Shown here piece by piece: positions 23,967 to 37,665 of a DNA stretch of 64,000 nucleotides. The stretch spans positions 9,672,001 through 9,736,000 of the forward strand of contig OV277858.1 in NCBI GenBank assembly GCA_922989275.2. Direction: 5' to 3'. The number at the start of each line of letters is the position of its first letter. Within the stretch, counting starts at the first letter, position 1. Both the position numbers and the translations under genes were made by a program. Below the pieces are notes generated by a model. The model saw only the letters and a program-made list of their open reading frames with translations, did no database searches and was not told the DNA's origin. This DNA is from Gari tellinella (Eukaryota > Mollusca > Bivalvia > Cardiida > Psammobiidae).

Positions 23967-24333
23967 CTTGCCCAAGACAATTTAACTCATCAAGGTCTTT
24001 AAATAAATTAAATTCAATCTCAAAAGCTTCAGTATAACTGAAGTTATCTGCTGGAAAAGAAAATGTGGAAAAGGGGAATAACTCAATATTGATGGAAGAG
24101 TTGTTAACCTTGTGCAAGACAATTCCATTCATCAAGCTATTTCCATATATAATAGCTGAAGTTATCTGCAGGAAAAGAAAATTTTGAAAAGGGGGATAAC
24201 TCTCACAGTATTAATGTAAGAGTTATGAACCTTATGCAAGAGACTTCAGCTCACCAACCTCTTTCCATAAATGATATTTCATCTCAATAGCTTCAGTATA
24301 ACTGTCAGAAGTAATCTGCTTGAAAAGAAAATA

Positions 24334-25811
24334 TGACTAGAGCCCAATGGCTCTAAGGCGCTCACCTGAATCCATAGTTCCCAGACCTAAACATGGCCAT
24401 TGGAGTGTCTTAAAGCTTTTCTGTGATTTGACCTACTGACCTCATTTATGACCAGATCTGACCTATATTCATGTATGACCTAAATTTCATCAAGGACATG
24501 ACAATGACAAAATTTCATTAAGACATAGCCATAAACACAAAAACTTCTAGAAGGTTCTTAACTTTAAATTTGATATTACCATATAAGGAAACATGACCAT
24601 GTCTCCTGGCGGCCATGTTTTTGGCAGAATTAAATTTATTTCAAAAACTTTTAAAGTTTATCAATTGAAAAACATTTTGGTGAAAGCTAAATTGAAATTG
24701 GACAAGTGGTTCAGGAGAAGTGTTTTCTGGATAGTGTGCATGGTTGCCATGGCAACAAGACTGATAACCACAACCACTATCTTTGAACAACTTGTTGAAA
24801 CTCACAACCATAGTATGTATGTTACCAAGTTTCAAGAAGATTGGGCTTAAACTATGGCCCCTGGAGTGTCCAAAAGCTTTTTTCTGTATATTGACCTACT
24901 GACCTACTTAATGACCCAATCTGACCTATATTCATATATGACCTAAATTTGAACAAGGACATGACACTGACAAAATTTCATGAAGACATAGCCATAAACA
25001 CAATTTCTAGAAGATTCTTAGCTTTAATTTGTTATTACCATATATGGAAAAATGACCACGCCCTCTGGACAGTGGTGGCCATGTTTTTGGTCGGATCTAA
25101 ATTCTTTTTACTACTTTTGAAGTCTATTGATTATGAAACATTTTGGTGAAACCAAATTGAAATCGGACTTATGGTTCAGGAGGAGAAGATTTCTCCAGAT
25201 ATTGTGTATGGTTGCCATGGCAACAAGACTGATTACCCCACCCACTATCTTTGAACAACTTTTGAAGCCCCAAGCTATAGTATGTACCTGACCAAGTTTC
25301 AAGAAGATAGGGCTTAAACTATGGAGTGTCCAAAAGCTTATTTCTGTATTTTGACCTACTGATCTACTTAATGACCTGATCTGACCTATATTCATATATG
25401 ACCTAAATCTGACCAACGACATGACACAAACACAATTTCTAGAAGATTCTTAACTTTAAATTTGATATTACCATATATGGAAAAATGACCACGCCCTCTG
25501 GCGGCCATGTTTTTGGCCGGATCAAAATTATTTTAACAACTTTTAAAGTCTATTGATTGAAAAACATTTTGGTGGAAACCAAATTGAAATCGGACTTATG
25601 GTTCAGGAGAAGAAGATTTTTTCAGATATTGTGCATGGTTGCCATGGCAACAAGACTGATTACCCCACCCACTATTTTTTAACAACTTTGGTTACAATTG
25701 GGCCATTGGTTTAAGCAAAGAAGTTGTTTGAAAATTGTTGACAGATGGACGACGGGCACAGGGGTATCACAAAAGCTCACCTTGAGCACTTTGTGCTCAG
25801 GTGAGCTAAAA
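24334..25811. repeat. Hairpin-ended element, GGCGGCCATGTTTTTGGC family
   Basis: The head is ACTAGAGCCCAATGGCTCT, with 'cgctcacctga'. Three units follow, with 'ggcggccatgtttttggc' or a variant and 'ggttgccatggcaacaag'. The tail hairpin AGCTCACCTTGAGCAC TTT GTGCTCAGGTGAGCT is at 25,773-25,806. Just outside it (24,060-24,330 and 25,811-25,950) are copies of an 'aaggggaataactc' unit. Confidence 0.8.
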
Positions 25812-26091
25812 AAGGGAGATAACTCTCACAATATTAGTGCAAGAGTTATGAACCTTGTGTCAAACACTTCCACTCATCAAGTTCTTTCTATAAATGAAAT
25901 AACATTAGTAGAACAGGAGTTATAGCCAAAAATAAAAGTGTGACGGAAAAAGTGTGATGGACAGACAGACAGATGGACAGACAGATGGAGACAGACAGAC
26001 GGAGACAGACGGCCGGACAGACAGACGCCGGAAAAGTGATCCCTAAGTGTCACCTCTGCAAAGCAGGTGACACAAAAACTATGTTACACAT

Positions 26092-26909
26092 AAACAAGAG
26101 CCACTTTGGCTCTAAATCGCTCACCCGACACATAGCAATACATTTGACAGTGTGGCATTTAAAGAACAAGAGCCTCATTGGCTCTAAATCGCTCACCTGA
26201 CTCATAGCAATACATTTGACAATGTGGTATTTTAAGACAAATGTTGTTGAGATCTATTTCTTTCTAACTGTTGGGTGAGTTGTAGAGATCCATCAAATAA
26301 TACATCATATGAAATATCACAGCTCTAAGCCTTTAAGTTTTGGAGAAGAACTTGTCAAGGAGAGCTCTCTTCCTTGGGGTGTAAAAATGCTGAAAATCGT
26401 TTTCGGCCGGGGGGGGGGGGGGGCTTTGCCCGCCCTGGTCCCCCTACAAAAATCACAGCTCAAAGCCTAACGGTTTTGGAGGAGAAGACTTTTAAAGTAT
26501 TTACTGCATAATCCTATGTAAAACTTGTAACCCCAGGGGCGGGGCAAATTAAGACCCCAGGGGCAAAATTTGAACAATCTTTGTAGAGGTTCACTAAATG
26601 ATTCCCAATACCAAATATGGTAGCCCTAGGTCTTACAGTTTTTGAGAAGAAGATTTTTAAAATGTTCACCTTTTTACATTGGTAACCATGGCAACCAGAG
26701 TTCTGCAGGGAATCAAATTCTTTAAACAACTTTGGGTAGAGGTTGACCCAAGGATCATTCCAGTAAAGTTTGGAAATAATCTGACCAGTAGTTTAGGAAG
26801 ATATGTCGTTTTTAGAAAAAATTGACTACACACGATGGACAACGCCCGACGACGGACACAGGGCGATCACAATAGCTCACCTTGGCACTTCATGCCAGGT
26901 GAGCTTAAA
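26092..26909. repeat. Tandem heads and one tail of hairpin-ended element
   Basis: Two heads lie in tandem: 26092 (AACAAGAGCCACTTTGGCTC) and 26164 (AACAAGAGCCTCATTGGCTC). They are followed by 164-bp-type monomers, a G14 run at about 26,409-26,422 and a tail hairpin with GGCACTTCATGCC (26,873-26,905). Confidence 0.75.
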
Positions 26910-27386
26910 ATCATGATACTTTCATAAAATACATGAAGACAAAATTATGATGCATTGTGATCTATCTATCCATGAAGTTTCATGATAGTATCTCTTATAC
27001 TTGTGAGTTATGCTCTGGACAAAAATAATAAGTATGAAAAATGAAAAAAAATCCTCCATTATGCACTTTTCATTGAGAAATAATTTCATGAAAAGGCAAT
27101 AACTGCAGGCTCCGGACAAAAATTAAGTACATTGTATGTACATCTATGGTATTTGTGGAAACACTCCGCCAAATTATAAGATGGTAGCTTTGAAACTGTA
27201 GGAGTATTTAGACAGACAAAATATGTATGGTACATGTGGGCTGGACAGACGGACAAATAAATGCATAAACGAACAGATGGACAGACAGATGGGTAAAACA
27301 GTATTCCCCCTGACTGATCGTCAATGGGCAATATTACAACTATATTCTACCCAGTTGGAGAGTATAATAAATATTTTGTGTATTAC

Positions 27387-27452
27387 CTTGTGGAACAGAG
27401 TCTTCACAGACCATTCCCTCCTCTGGTTTAAACTCTGCATCTCTGTCATAAT
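27387..27452 (-). CDS. Cassette exon B (GMVCEDSVPQ motif)
   Basis: The acceptor is gatcaatttttcag and the donor CCACAAG|GTAATAC. The 66-nt exon is symmetric, phase 1 in and out, reading DYDRDAEFKPEEGMVCEDSV then PQ. It is a close copy of the exon at 28055-28129, including the 30-odd bases up to the donor. The symmetric phase lets it be skipped or duplicated without frame loss. It is acidic and unstructured-looking; function unknown. It lies upstream of the HEPQSS exon on the same strand. Confidence 0.7.
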
Positions 27453-28054
27453 CTGAAAAATTGATCATCAGTCATAAGCAAATTGGTTATTCGTGAATTA
27501 TCAATAGAATCATAAAATCAAAATTGATTGTCTGATTTAACAGGAGGACCAAGATGATCCTGGATTTGCTCACCTGAGACGATGGACATTTGGACTTAAA
27601 TCCCAAAACTAAAATTATACAAGAACTTGTAGCCATATTTTTCAAGATGACAATTGTACATAAGGGTAAGCTGGATCAAGAGTGAGGAAAAACTGTGGAT
27701 CTAGAGTGCTTTTTGTACCATTTGATTAAGTGACCTACTTTTTGACCCCATCCCACCCATGTTCAATCTTGACCCAGACATCATCCAAACTAACATTCTG
27801 ACCCAGTTTGATAAAGATTGGGCAAATAATATGACCCCTTGAGTGTATAAAAGATTCTGCTCATATTTATTCCAAAATCCAATAACTAACATATGTTGTT
27901 AATATGTATTTATATTTCATATTGTACATTGAAAAGTTTAAAGGGGACATAAAAAGTTATTTCTGGAAACCTAAGTGTCACAGACGGACAGCACAAGAAC
28001 ATTATATCTCAGCCACTAACGTTGGGGAGACATATTAATTTGCATATTACTTAC

Positions 28055-28129
28055 CTTGTGGAACAGAGTCTTCACAGACCATTCCATCGTCTGGCTTAGA
28101 CTCTGCATCCAGTCGTCTTGGGTAGGAGT
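28055..28129 (-). CDS. Cassette exon A (GMVCEDSVPQ motif)
   Basis: The acceptor is aattaatttttcag and the donor CCACAAG|GTAAGTAAT. The 75-nt exon is phase 1 in and out and reads DSYPRRLDAESKPDDGMVCE then DSVPQ. It is a paralogue of 27387-27452; coding differences mostly keep acidic character, and both intron borders are alike. This points to a tandem exon duplication within one gene. Confidence 0.7.
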
Positions 28130-28149
28130 CTGAAAAATTAATTATCAGT

Positions 28150-31100
28150 CATAAACATGAACTATTATCAATGGAACCATATTATCAATAATGTTTGTCT
28201 GTTTTAATAATAAGCTATAATCCTGCAAATTTCTACTTTTTGGTGGCAGCAAAAGAGTTTTTTCTGTTTCTCTGGAGTACATCAAATTTAATTGTTTTTT
28301 AACTGCTTCTTTGCTAGTAATTATTATTGGTCACACATAAGGTATGTAATGATATTTAACAGCACATGTTATGTAAGATACTATACACTGGTATATGTAA
28401 TATTTAAGCAGAATAATTGAAGTTTTTGGACTATTAAAAACATGGAAAAGACAAAGAAATGTCACAGTAGCGTGACAAATGCCCCCAAACTGCCTTCTTG
28501 TCAGACAGAATTGTACCAATGTCCCTTGTGACCTTAAGGTCCTTAACCAAATGATCCAAGTGAGTTGAACGTGATACATATGTCTGTCACTGGACCATTA
28601 TTTCAAAATATATCATGGATAAAATCGGACGAAAAATTCTTTGCAACGAAATCCTGGCCTGTGATCGTGACCATTGATTCACAGACCTATTAAATGTACA
28701 TCATCTTTTGTGCAAAGTGATTTTAAAACCTATTCATAAAGAATTTACTGACCAGACAGGAAATTTGTGACCAATGGACCAGGGAGTTAAACAAAACACA
28801 TCATCTTTGTCTGGTCATTTTTTGTTGTGCCAAGTGATTTTGAAATCCATTCATAGATAAAGGCTGGACACAAAGTTTGTGACCAAGTAATTTTATTGAA
28901 AAACTAGAAAATAAGCATGATAAATGATGACTTACAAAAGGTGTTTTGCAAAACAAAATGCAAGTACATGTGATTTTATAGTTGAAATGAAGTCTTTAAC
29001 TTTCTAATTTAGTAATAATTATTCTATTTTGATGCATTCAAATCTAGTTTAAACCAGTAATTGTAAAGTGGTCATAATGTTACACTCCTGACAGTTTACT
29101 TTTTTCCAACTTTTGGCTAATTTTTCCAGATTTTTTGTTCTATATATGAAAAATGTCTATGATTTACTTACTTGTGTATCATCTTATCCTAAGAATTGAT
29201 AAAAGTTATAATTCAAAGCTATAAGTTAATGATGTGGGCAAAATAAGATATTTATTAAATCATCTTACGTGACATTTTGGATAAAATTTAAAAAAAAATG
29301 ATAACTTTTGTCCAAAATAACTGTAAATGACACTTTCTATCAGGTGTACATACAAAGATGTAAATAAGACATAGTTTTAATATTCTGACTTCATTTACGT
29401 GCAAGATTATAATGTTCAAAATCAATGAAATTGCTATGAAACAAACTGGGTAGCCCTCCAAGTGTTTAGAGTTAGAATATTTTTATAATGACAAGTATTA
29501 AAGCAGCGAATGTAATAAAACTTTAAACCATGCTTCCCCCCACAGAGTTACATATGAATAATGATCTTAGCCCCATTTTTATATCTTAGAAACAGCATCT
29601 AAAAGATGGCTATAATTGACATCAAAATACATTACTAAATGTTTTGATTCCCATTAGTAGTAACCCTTCATTTTTACAAAATTACTGAATCATAGTTTTG
29701 GTGGGGTATTTTTATAGGTTAAAGATGTTTCAAATAAAATCAAGCAGACCGATAAGGCCTTCTAATCCCTTGTTTATAACCTATATTGCTGAGTCAATTA
29801 TTTCATGTCAGGAGTGTAACACTCAAAGAAGAGAGCATTGCTGAAAAGTTGAAGCTTCACTACATTTTTACTTCTGCTTTAAGTATTTCTAGTTGTCATA
29901 AATTAAGTATGTAACATCTTGTTTCGAACAAAAATGAGTCCTATAGAAAAACTTTTTCAAAGCTTATTGGGAAAAATAGCCATCTTTGAGTGTTTAACAT
30001 CCATTTTCTCAAGATTGGACATAATCTGCCACATCAAAGGTGGTTTTTCATTGACCCCTAACATATTTGTATAGAATTAATGTGAAAGGAGGCCTTATTT
30101 TTCTACCATAATAATTCAAGCAAGCAATAAAAAACAGTTGTAATTTTTAAACTCAAGGCATTTTTACCCTAATCAAAACAATAATTATTTAAAATCACCC
30201 TAGTTACAAATAATTTAGAATTTGAATCATGAAATTTTATGTATATATGTTAAATAACTTCATAAAAATTAACAGGAAAAAATGTGATTTAATTTTGACC
30301 CCCAATGTCACACTTTGGTGTCATTTTTTTGATTATCACCCTTATGCTTACTTTTATGCTAATGACAACATTATACCAGCTTTGGTTACTAGGGCTGTAA
30401 CGATATACTCGTGAATTCGGTGCACCGAATATGACTGTCTGGCGATACGCGTATCATATTCGCGACCCCAAGAACCAAATATTTACAAATACAAATAGAA
30501 ACAAATAGAAAATTGAAAGAAAATGCAAATTATCAACAACAAAAATCCAACAGAAACAAATAAACTAACTCTCACTTTGCAGCAGCTATGTGCATGTTTC
30601 TAATTATCAATCAGCCATCTTGGCTGGCGAGTTCTATCACTGTCAGATAATCATAGTTCACTCTTGCAAGTTTAGTTCCCTAGAGCGGATTCGTGGCAGA
30701 TGTATTACGTTTTACATCCTATTATTCATTTTGGTAATTTATTCAAAAGCTTATTTTCCATGTTAAAAGTTACAAAGTGACTTAAACCAGCTTAAAATGC
30801 AACTCCTAGCACGTTCGTGAATTTTCCGAATCACAACATCTTGGACATTTTGTTAAGAATCGCCTATCGAAGGAATCCCCCGAGTTTTCAAATCAAAAAC
30901 AGATCGTAGAAGCCTCGGCCAAATATAAGAGCCCCATATGGCATCATTTTTGTTTTATTAGGGGTCCGATGGAAAGAAAAAACACAACAGTGTGCAAGAT
31001 ATGTAACCACGAAATAAGGTCCGTTAAAACTTAGAATTATCGAAGCGTCCCATTGCCTGAACGTACCTCTTTAAATTGAAGTGTATTATAATAAATCAGC

Positions 31101-31290
31101 GTGTCACTCAATACTTTTGGTGTTATTATAACTTTACTTTACGGTCTATATGTTATTGGAACAACCTATTATTAATAATACAAATTACAATAATAAAGTC
31201 AAAAATAATTTTCGATTTGACAGGAGACCGATTACTTTGAAATGTAATCGATTACTTTCGATTACGATTACAGCAAATGTGATTACGATT
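28150..31290. other. No recognisable gene; AT-rich unique-looking sequence
   Basis: Apart from diverged 152-bp-family text at 28,640-28,890 and a hAT-like end 'tagggctgtaacgatata' at 30,391, I see no exon with convincing splice sites or known domain. A 17-nt stretch at about 29,173-29,189 (minus) lies between good splice sites, but its phases do not join its neighbours. Confidence 0.5.
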
Positions 31291-31293
31291 ACA

Positions 31294-33607
31294 TTTAAAA
31301 CAAGAGCCACTATGGCTCTAAGGCGCTCACCAGAGTAGACCATGTAAAACTGTTAATCTAAGAGGGTATGAAAAGCTAAAAAGAGGTCTTTTGAGTGTAA
31401 GAAACCTTTTTCTGCGATGATTTGACCTAGTAACCTACTTTTATATCTGACATCATCCATATTTGAACCTGACCTAGAATTCTGTAAGATAAATATTCTG
31501 ATAAAATTTCAGGAAGATTCGATATTATTTGTAGCCTCTATAGTCTTAAAAAGATTATTCTATGATTTGACCTAGTGACCTGAGGCTATAGTTTTTGAAC
31601 ACAGGTGACCCACATTCAAACATTACCTAGATTTCATCCAGGACAACACACTAACAAATTTCTTTAATAATGGAGTACAAACTGTGGCCTCTAAAAAATT
31701 GTTTTTCCTTTGAATTATAACCAAAATCATCTGAGGACATAATTATAGTCATATACATGTATATATATGTAAAGTCTGTCATAGTTTCACTGCAATCAAT
31801 TAAAATATAGATCATGTTTTGTTTAGACATGTTTAGTCAGTGATCATGTCGACTACGGTTCACTGCTCGTTGTTCACCTATATCTATATTAGACTCTCCC
31901 AACTTAAAACTACAGACAAACGCCACACCAGCACCTCAGTGCTTTGATTTTAATATGGTAGTCCTGAGATCAAAATTAGTCCTGCCCTATGAGGCAATTC
32001 CTTTTCTATAAACATTTTCTCTGGTGTCTTCAAATTTCTCCCACATTTCTTACAGTTTGAATCTGGGTCAAAACTGTTTTTGCAAACATCTTGCAAACAG
32101 TTTCAATCCAGATCAGATTGATTTTGATCCAAACTGTTTGCAATGTTTCCAGCACTGACCTGTATAAATGTAAGGGAAATAATAGTACACTTATCATGCT
32201 ATTCACAACCTGGCTAAAATTTGCAAACAGTTTGGATCCAGATCAGACACTGTATCTGATCTGGATCCAAACTGTTTGGACTCATACTTCAATACTTCAA
32301 CTTTTCTTTAGTTAAAAAAATCATAAAATGTTTATTTTAATTTTTTAGCAGAGGATAAATTTGAAGCAGACAACATTTCAGCATGATAAGAGTTAAGTCA
32401 GGCTCTGAGGGTCAGTTGCTGAAGTTCGTTACATAACATTCATGTACAGTGGAAACTGGGTCTACCAAGTAATAAACATTCATTTGAGATTGAGGAAAAA
32501 GATGGTTCAGATCCAAATTGCAAAACTCTTAAAACCTTTTTTTGCATATCTATACCCTGCATTAAGCTGCCAGGTAGCATAATTAGAGTCAATTCACAGT
32601 TATCTGAGTGTATCTAAGTACAGCTTGATACAGGTTGGACTGTACTATGGCTACAAGACTGACCTGTAGATACCTTCAACCTACAGGTGCAGTCTGCTTA
32701 AGAATTGTTATCTGCTTGAATTTATCAAAAATTAAGTTTTAGGCATTTTAACCTTAGAAATGTTGCCACAAGTTTCAAACAGTTTGAATCTTGATGAGAT
32801 AAAATTATTTGGCATCTTATGATTAGATCAGAATCCAAACTATGTACATATTTCAATCATCAGCAGCAGTGATAAGGTTATCTCTGGTTCAGAAAACCCT
32901 GGCTAGCAAATGCTGTTGGCTCACTATAAATTTATGCTTTGATTTGACCCAGTGACCTCATTTTTCAACGGACATGACCCACTTTCAAACTCGACCTAGA
33001 TTTTGTCAAGAACAACATTTGAGGCAAGTTTGATGAAGATTGATCCAAATCTGTGGCCTCTAGTGTGTTCACAAGGTTTTTTCTATGATTTGACCTAGTG
33101 ACCTACTTTTTGACCCCACATGACCCATTATCGAACTTGACCTAGATTTTGTCAAGAACAACATTTGGGGCAAGTTTGATGAAGATTGAATCAAATTTGT
33201 AGCCACTAGAGTGCTAACAAGGTTTTTCTATGATTTGAACTAGTGACCTAGTTTTTGACCGGACATGACCCACATTCAAACTTGGCCTAGATTTCATGGA
33301 GACAAACATTGTGATCAAGTTTGATGAAGATTGAATCAAATTTGTAGCCACTAGAGTGCTAACAAGGTTTTTCTATGATTTGACCTAGTGACCTAGTTTT
33401 TGACCCGACATGACCCACATTCGAACTTGGCCTAGATTTCATGGAGACAAACATTGTGATCAAGTTTCATGAAGATTGAACAAAATTTGTAGCCACTAGA
33501 GTGCTAACAAACCAATTGTGGACGACGGACGGACGGACGACGGACGACGGACATCCAGCGATCCTAAAAGCTCACCATGAGCACTTCGTGCTCTGGTGAG
33601 TTAAAAA
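31294..33607. repeat. Hairpin-ended element nested in a GTAATCGATTAC repeat
   Basis: The head is AACAAGAGCCACTATGGCTC, with 'cgctcaccagag'. The tail hairpin AGCTCACCATGAGCACTTCG..GTGCTCTGGTGAGTT is at 33,569-33,603. GATTTGACCTAGTGACC monomers fill both ends, and the middle (32,050-32,860) holds TTTGGATC palindromes (32,224-32,278). The flanks on both sides ('gattacgattacattt', 'gtaatcgcgattacattt') are halves of one older repeat. Confidence 0.7.
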
Positions 33608-33800
33608 TTCAGAGTCTGTAATCGATTAAATTACGATTACTTGAAAAATGTAATCGCGATTACATTTCGATTACAATCGATTACATTGGAGAATATGTTC
33701 AAACACACACTGACTATGCTATTATTAAACTATTTTATTTGAAGGTATTTAACATTACACCTTTCATCCATGTAAGATGTAACTGCCAAGTGTGTCATTC

Positions 33801-36057
33801 GGTAGCCGGAACTTTGCCCCTCCGGAACTTTTCCCCTTCCTCAAAAAGTGCAAGGCAGAACTTTGCCCCTTCGTCTTTTTGCATGTGCGGAACTTTGCCC
33901 CTTCTTACTTTTGCATAGGCGGAACTTTGCCCCTTCCATAGCGGAACTTTGCCCCTTCCATAACATGAATACCCATTGTCAATATTGCCCTTCCACGTGG
34001 ACATTTGCCCCTGACACATAATATTGGCCTACATTTACATTTAACTGATATGATTCTTGTCTTTTCCCGACCGCAAAAGTAAGTGCAATCGTTATTATCT
34101 TTTCACACTTGATTGAGCACATCAGTCCTTCGATATTAGTTTATATTGTTGTAAAAACTGTTGTTTGCTAATTACTTTAAACGTTGTTTGCTACTTACAT
34201 GTGCATTCACGGTTTGAATAATTGTTTAGATGAACATTTAATTGCAGATGCATTTTTTTCGTAATAATGTCAATGTTAAGAGCAGAGTTTTGATTAAACT
34301 CGATATGTTATATTTATATATATCTGTATATGTGGAGAGAAATTAAACCATAAATTAACGAGAGCACCGCAAACGGGTGCTGGACGCTCGACTTTTTCCA
34401 AGTCCAAATATTCCAAGTTTCAAGTAAATACCTTTGATAGTTAATGAGAAATTTCAATTTATCAAAATTTAAGTAAATAAACAAGGGCAATAACTCTGGA
34501 ATGGGAAATACAATAGTTACCTACCTTATTGTAATGAGTTTCCCTTTGATACTGAGTAAGTATTGCAAGTTTCAACTTAATACCTTTGATAGTTATTGAG
34601 AAATTTAAATTTATCAAAATTTAAGTAAAGAAAATAAGGGCAATAACTCAGGAATGACAAATCCAAGGGTTACTTGCCTTGATGTAACGCGTATCCCTTT
34701 TGATACTGAGCAATTATTCCAAGTTTCAAGTTAATACCTTCGATGGTTATTGAGAAATTTCAATTTATCAAAATTTAGAAAAATACCACAAGGGCAATAA
34801 CTCAGGAATAACAAATCCATGGGTTACTTGCCTTGTTGTAATGAGTGTCACTTTTGATACTGATCAAGTATTCCAAGTTTCAAGTTAATACCTTTGATCA
34901 TTATTGAGAAATTTCAATTTATCAAAATTTAAGTACAAAAACGGGCAATAACTCTGAAATGACAAATCCATGAGTTATCTGCATTGTTTTAATGTCTAAG
35001 TGTCATTTTTGATACTGAGCAAGTATTCCAAGTTTCAAGTTGATACCTTTGATAGTTATTGAGTAATTTTAATTTAACAAATTTTAAGTAAATAAACAAG
35101 GGCAATAACTCGGGAATTACAAATCCAAGGGTTATTTCCCTTATTGTTATGAGTTTCCCTTTTAATACTGAGCAAGTATTACAAGTGTCAAGTTGATACC
35201 TTTGATCTTTATTGAGAAATTTCAATTTATCAAAATTTAAGTAAAAAAACAAGGTCAATAACTCTGGAAAGACAAATCCAAGAGTTATCTGCCTTAATGT
35301 AATGAGTGTCTCTTTTGATACTGAGCAAGTATTCAAAGTTTCAAGTTGATAACTTAGATAGTTATTGAGTAATTTCAATTTAACAAAGTTTAAGTAAAAA
35401 AACAAGGGCAATAACTCAGGAATGACAAATCCAAGGGTTACTGTCCTTATTGTAATGAGTTACCCTTTTGATACTGAGCAAGTATTACAAGTTTCAAGTG
35501 TATACCTTCAAGGGTTATTGGGAAATTTCAATTTATCAAAATTTCAAAAACAAAACAAGGGCAATAACTCTGGAATGGGAAATCCAAGAGTTATATGCCT
35601 TGTTGTAATGAGTTTCCCTTTTGATACTGAGCAAGTATTCCAAGTTTCAAGTTGATACCTTTGATAGTTATTGAGAAATGTTGTCTTACAAGAACTTTAA
35701 CCGAAAAACTTAACCAACGCTGACGCAGACGCAGACGCTGACGCAGACGCAGACGCAGAAGCAGACGCCTACGACAGGGTGATGACAATAGCTCGACTTT
35801 TCGAAAAGTCGAGCTAAAAATGGTTATTACTGTTGTTTACAAATTAGATTAATAGAATTTCAATTGACTTAAGTGTGTTTCGTTTGTTCAAACTATAATA
35901 AATTGGCAGCTAGCAGTTCTGAAATAAGAATAAGGGGCAAAGTTCCGCAGCTACGAAAAACTGGAAGGGGCAAAATTCCGCCTAGGAAGAGGCAAAGTTC
36001 CGCTATGCAGGTTTTATGAAAGGGGCAAAGTTCCCAAGGGGCAAAGTTCCGGTATTC
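33801..36057. mobile_element. Mutator-like non-autonomous element with minisatellite ends, 9-bp TSD
   Basis: The direct repeat GTGTCATTC flanks the block on both sides (33792-33800, 36058-36066). The ends are inverted arrays of 'ccggaactttgccccttcc' at about 33,804-34,012, and its complement 'ggggcaaagttccg' at about 35,933-36,053. A 9-bp duplication with long inverted ends is typical of Mutator-like elements (general knowledge). The interior is about 350 bp of unique sequence plus a complete hairpin-ended element (34358-35820). No transposase is encoded. Confidence 0.7.
34358..35820. repeat. 153-bp tandem array element with GCTCGAC ends
   Basis: The head is AACGAGAGCACCGCAAACGG followed by GCTCGACTTTTT. 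Eight monomers follow, with (g)ggcaataactc at 34485, 34638, 34792, 34943, 35100, 35253, 35406 and 35559 (period about 153). Then come a (gacgca)n microsatellite and the tail hairpin GCTCGACTTTTCGAAAAGTCGAGC at about 35,791-35,815. The frames at 34,989-35,655 are readings of the array. Confidence 0.85.
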
Positions 36058-36959
36058 GTGTCATTCTGGATCAGACAGTTTATGTTTTTAATTTTCTGTT
36101 CAATGTCCTATTTGGTTTGAGTTGCATTTCATCATCAGCAGCATTTCAAACGTTTCATTATTCAATCTGCACCACTCCGGATGGATTGATGTTATGGTTT
36201 ATAGTCTTACTGAACCGTTTAGTGGTTTAGTTTAAATCGAAAAGGGAAACAAAGGATAAAAGAGAGTGAATTAAAGTACAGTGAAACTCCACTATTATAA
36301 TACACTTAAAAGCAGCTAAGTATTTGTATAAAATGCAAACTTGTGGAGCTTTCTGTTTAACATTAACTTTGCTTTAAGCAGTCATCTGCCTTAAAAACGA
36401 AATAATTAACATAATTTAGTTGTTGTACTAGAAGGGTTTTAATATAACAGATTTGGATGAGACACAGACTTATTCAGGTGTGACTTTTTAAGTGCAGTAG
36501 TTTTGATTACCGGTATTTGTTTTTATTTTTAGACTGTGATCATTATACAAGGTCAATTGAACACATATCTAGACTGAGTGACTTTTGTTTGACTTTAATA
36601 ATTGAAGCTTTATAACAGCTAAATAAATGCTTCTTTTGCTTAATATCATCAAAAACTCAGTAACATTTTAATGTATTTGTAAAGTCCTAATTGTCAATGT
36701 CAAAAGGTTATTGCTCCATTAAATCATAGATCAATATAGTTAGGTCCATAAGTGAAAAAGATGCTCGCTTCCGGAAGAAAACACCAAATTTTGCATACAC
36801 GTATATTGATATGTGTAGAATCATAAAACATTAAGATCCAGCAAATTCTGCAAAGAGATTCGGGTAAAAATCCACCCGAAAGTCCCGGAAAAACACGAAT
36901 TTCTCCCAGGCACGTTTTGGCCACCATACACGGTATTTAACGAAATTTAATACAAATAC

Positions 36960-37065
36960 GTCATATGACGTCATTATTTTATTACGTAATCAATATGGCG
37001 GAGAAAGGAAAACATCAAGCCAAGGAAAAGAAAACATCGGAATGTTTCATCGAAACCGAATAAGT
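36960..37065 (+). promoter_or_regulatory. Putative transposon promoter: CRE, palindromic site and YY1-type start
   Basis: A perfect CRE palindrome, TGACGTCA (about 36,967), and TTACGTAA (about 36,983) stand just upstream of AATATGGCGGAGAA, the YY1-type motif that often overlaps a start codon. The ATG at 36,995 opens a 22-codon frame (MAEKGKHQAKEKKTSECF..) that reaches TAA exactly at a donor-like TAA|GTACGT. It is thus either a non-coding or uORF first exon, or a coding exon damaged at its last codon. Confidence 0.45.
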
Positions 37066-37579
37066 ACGTATACAATATAATTTTTCTCACTGTTCATGAA
37101 TAATATATACTACGATCGACCTATTGCTGTAAAAAACTAATATATTAACATTCTTTCTTATCAATGCGGCGTCTATTGTGCTTGGCGCACACCCTATATC
37201 AGCGAAGGTGACTGTGATTCCACAATTTTAAAACAATGACTGTAATACTTATTAAACATAGTTTCTGCCATATAATGATCATAACTGCATTATTTAAATC
37301 CAAATTGCACGTTTTTGAAAAAAAATTTATAGCATCTATGCATGGGGTTTGCGCGAAAAAAAAATCTACGGAAGCTGAATCGTGCCATAAAAAAATAAAA
37401 AAATACTATTTACGTCAAATTTCTTGATCTTTTTTTGCTCGTTTTAAGTCTGATATTAAATACCGTTATAACCCAAATCTTTTTTGTATGAATATCTATA
37501 CAGTTCTAATCGTTTATAAGTAATTAAGTAGGCTTCTGACGGACCTGGTACTTTAATACTGTAAACATTTTTATTACAG

Positions 37580-37665
37580 AACTCCCGAAAGCATCCAATA
37601 GCATTTGCTGGCTGGCATGTGTGAGCAGTTGCCACTTCAGAGAACCAGGATTATCAGAAACTATG
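37580..37665 (+). CDS. Transposon gene, 5' coding exon
   Basis: The acceptor is catttttattacag and the donor ACTATG|GTACGTG. Only the frame with two leading bases is open over the 86 nt (LPKASNSICWLACVSSCHFR..). It ends in phase 0, as the next exon requires. No domain is recognised. Confidence 0.6.
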
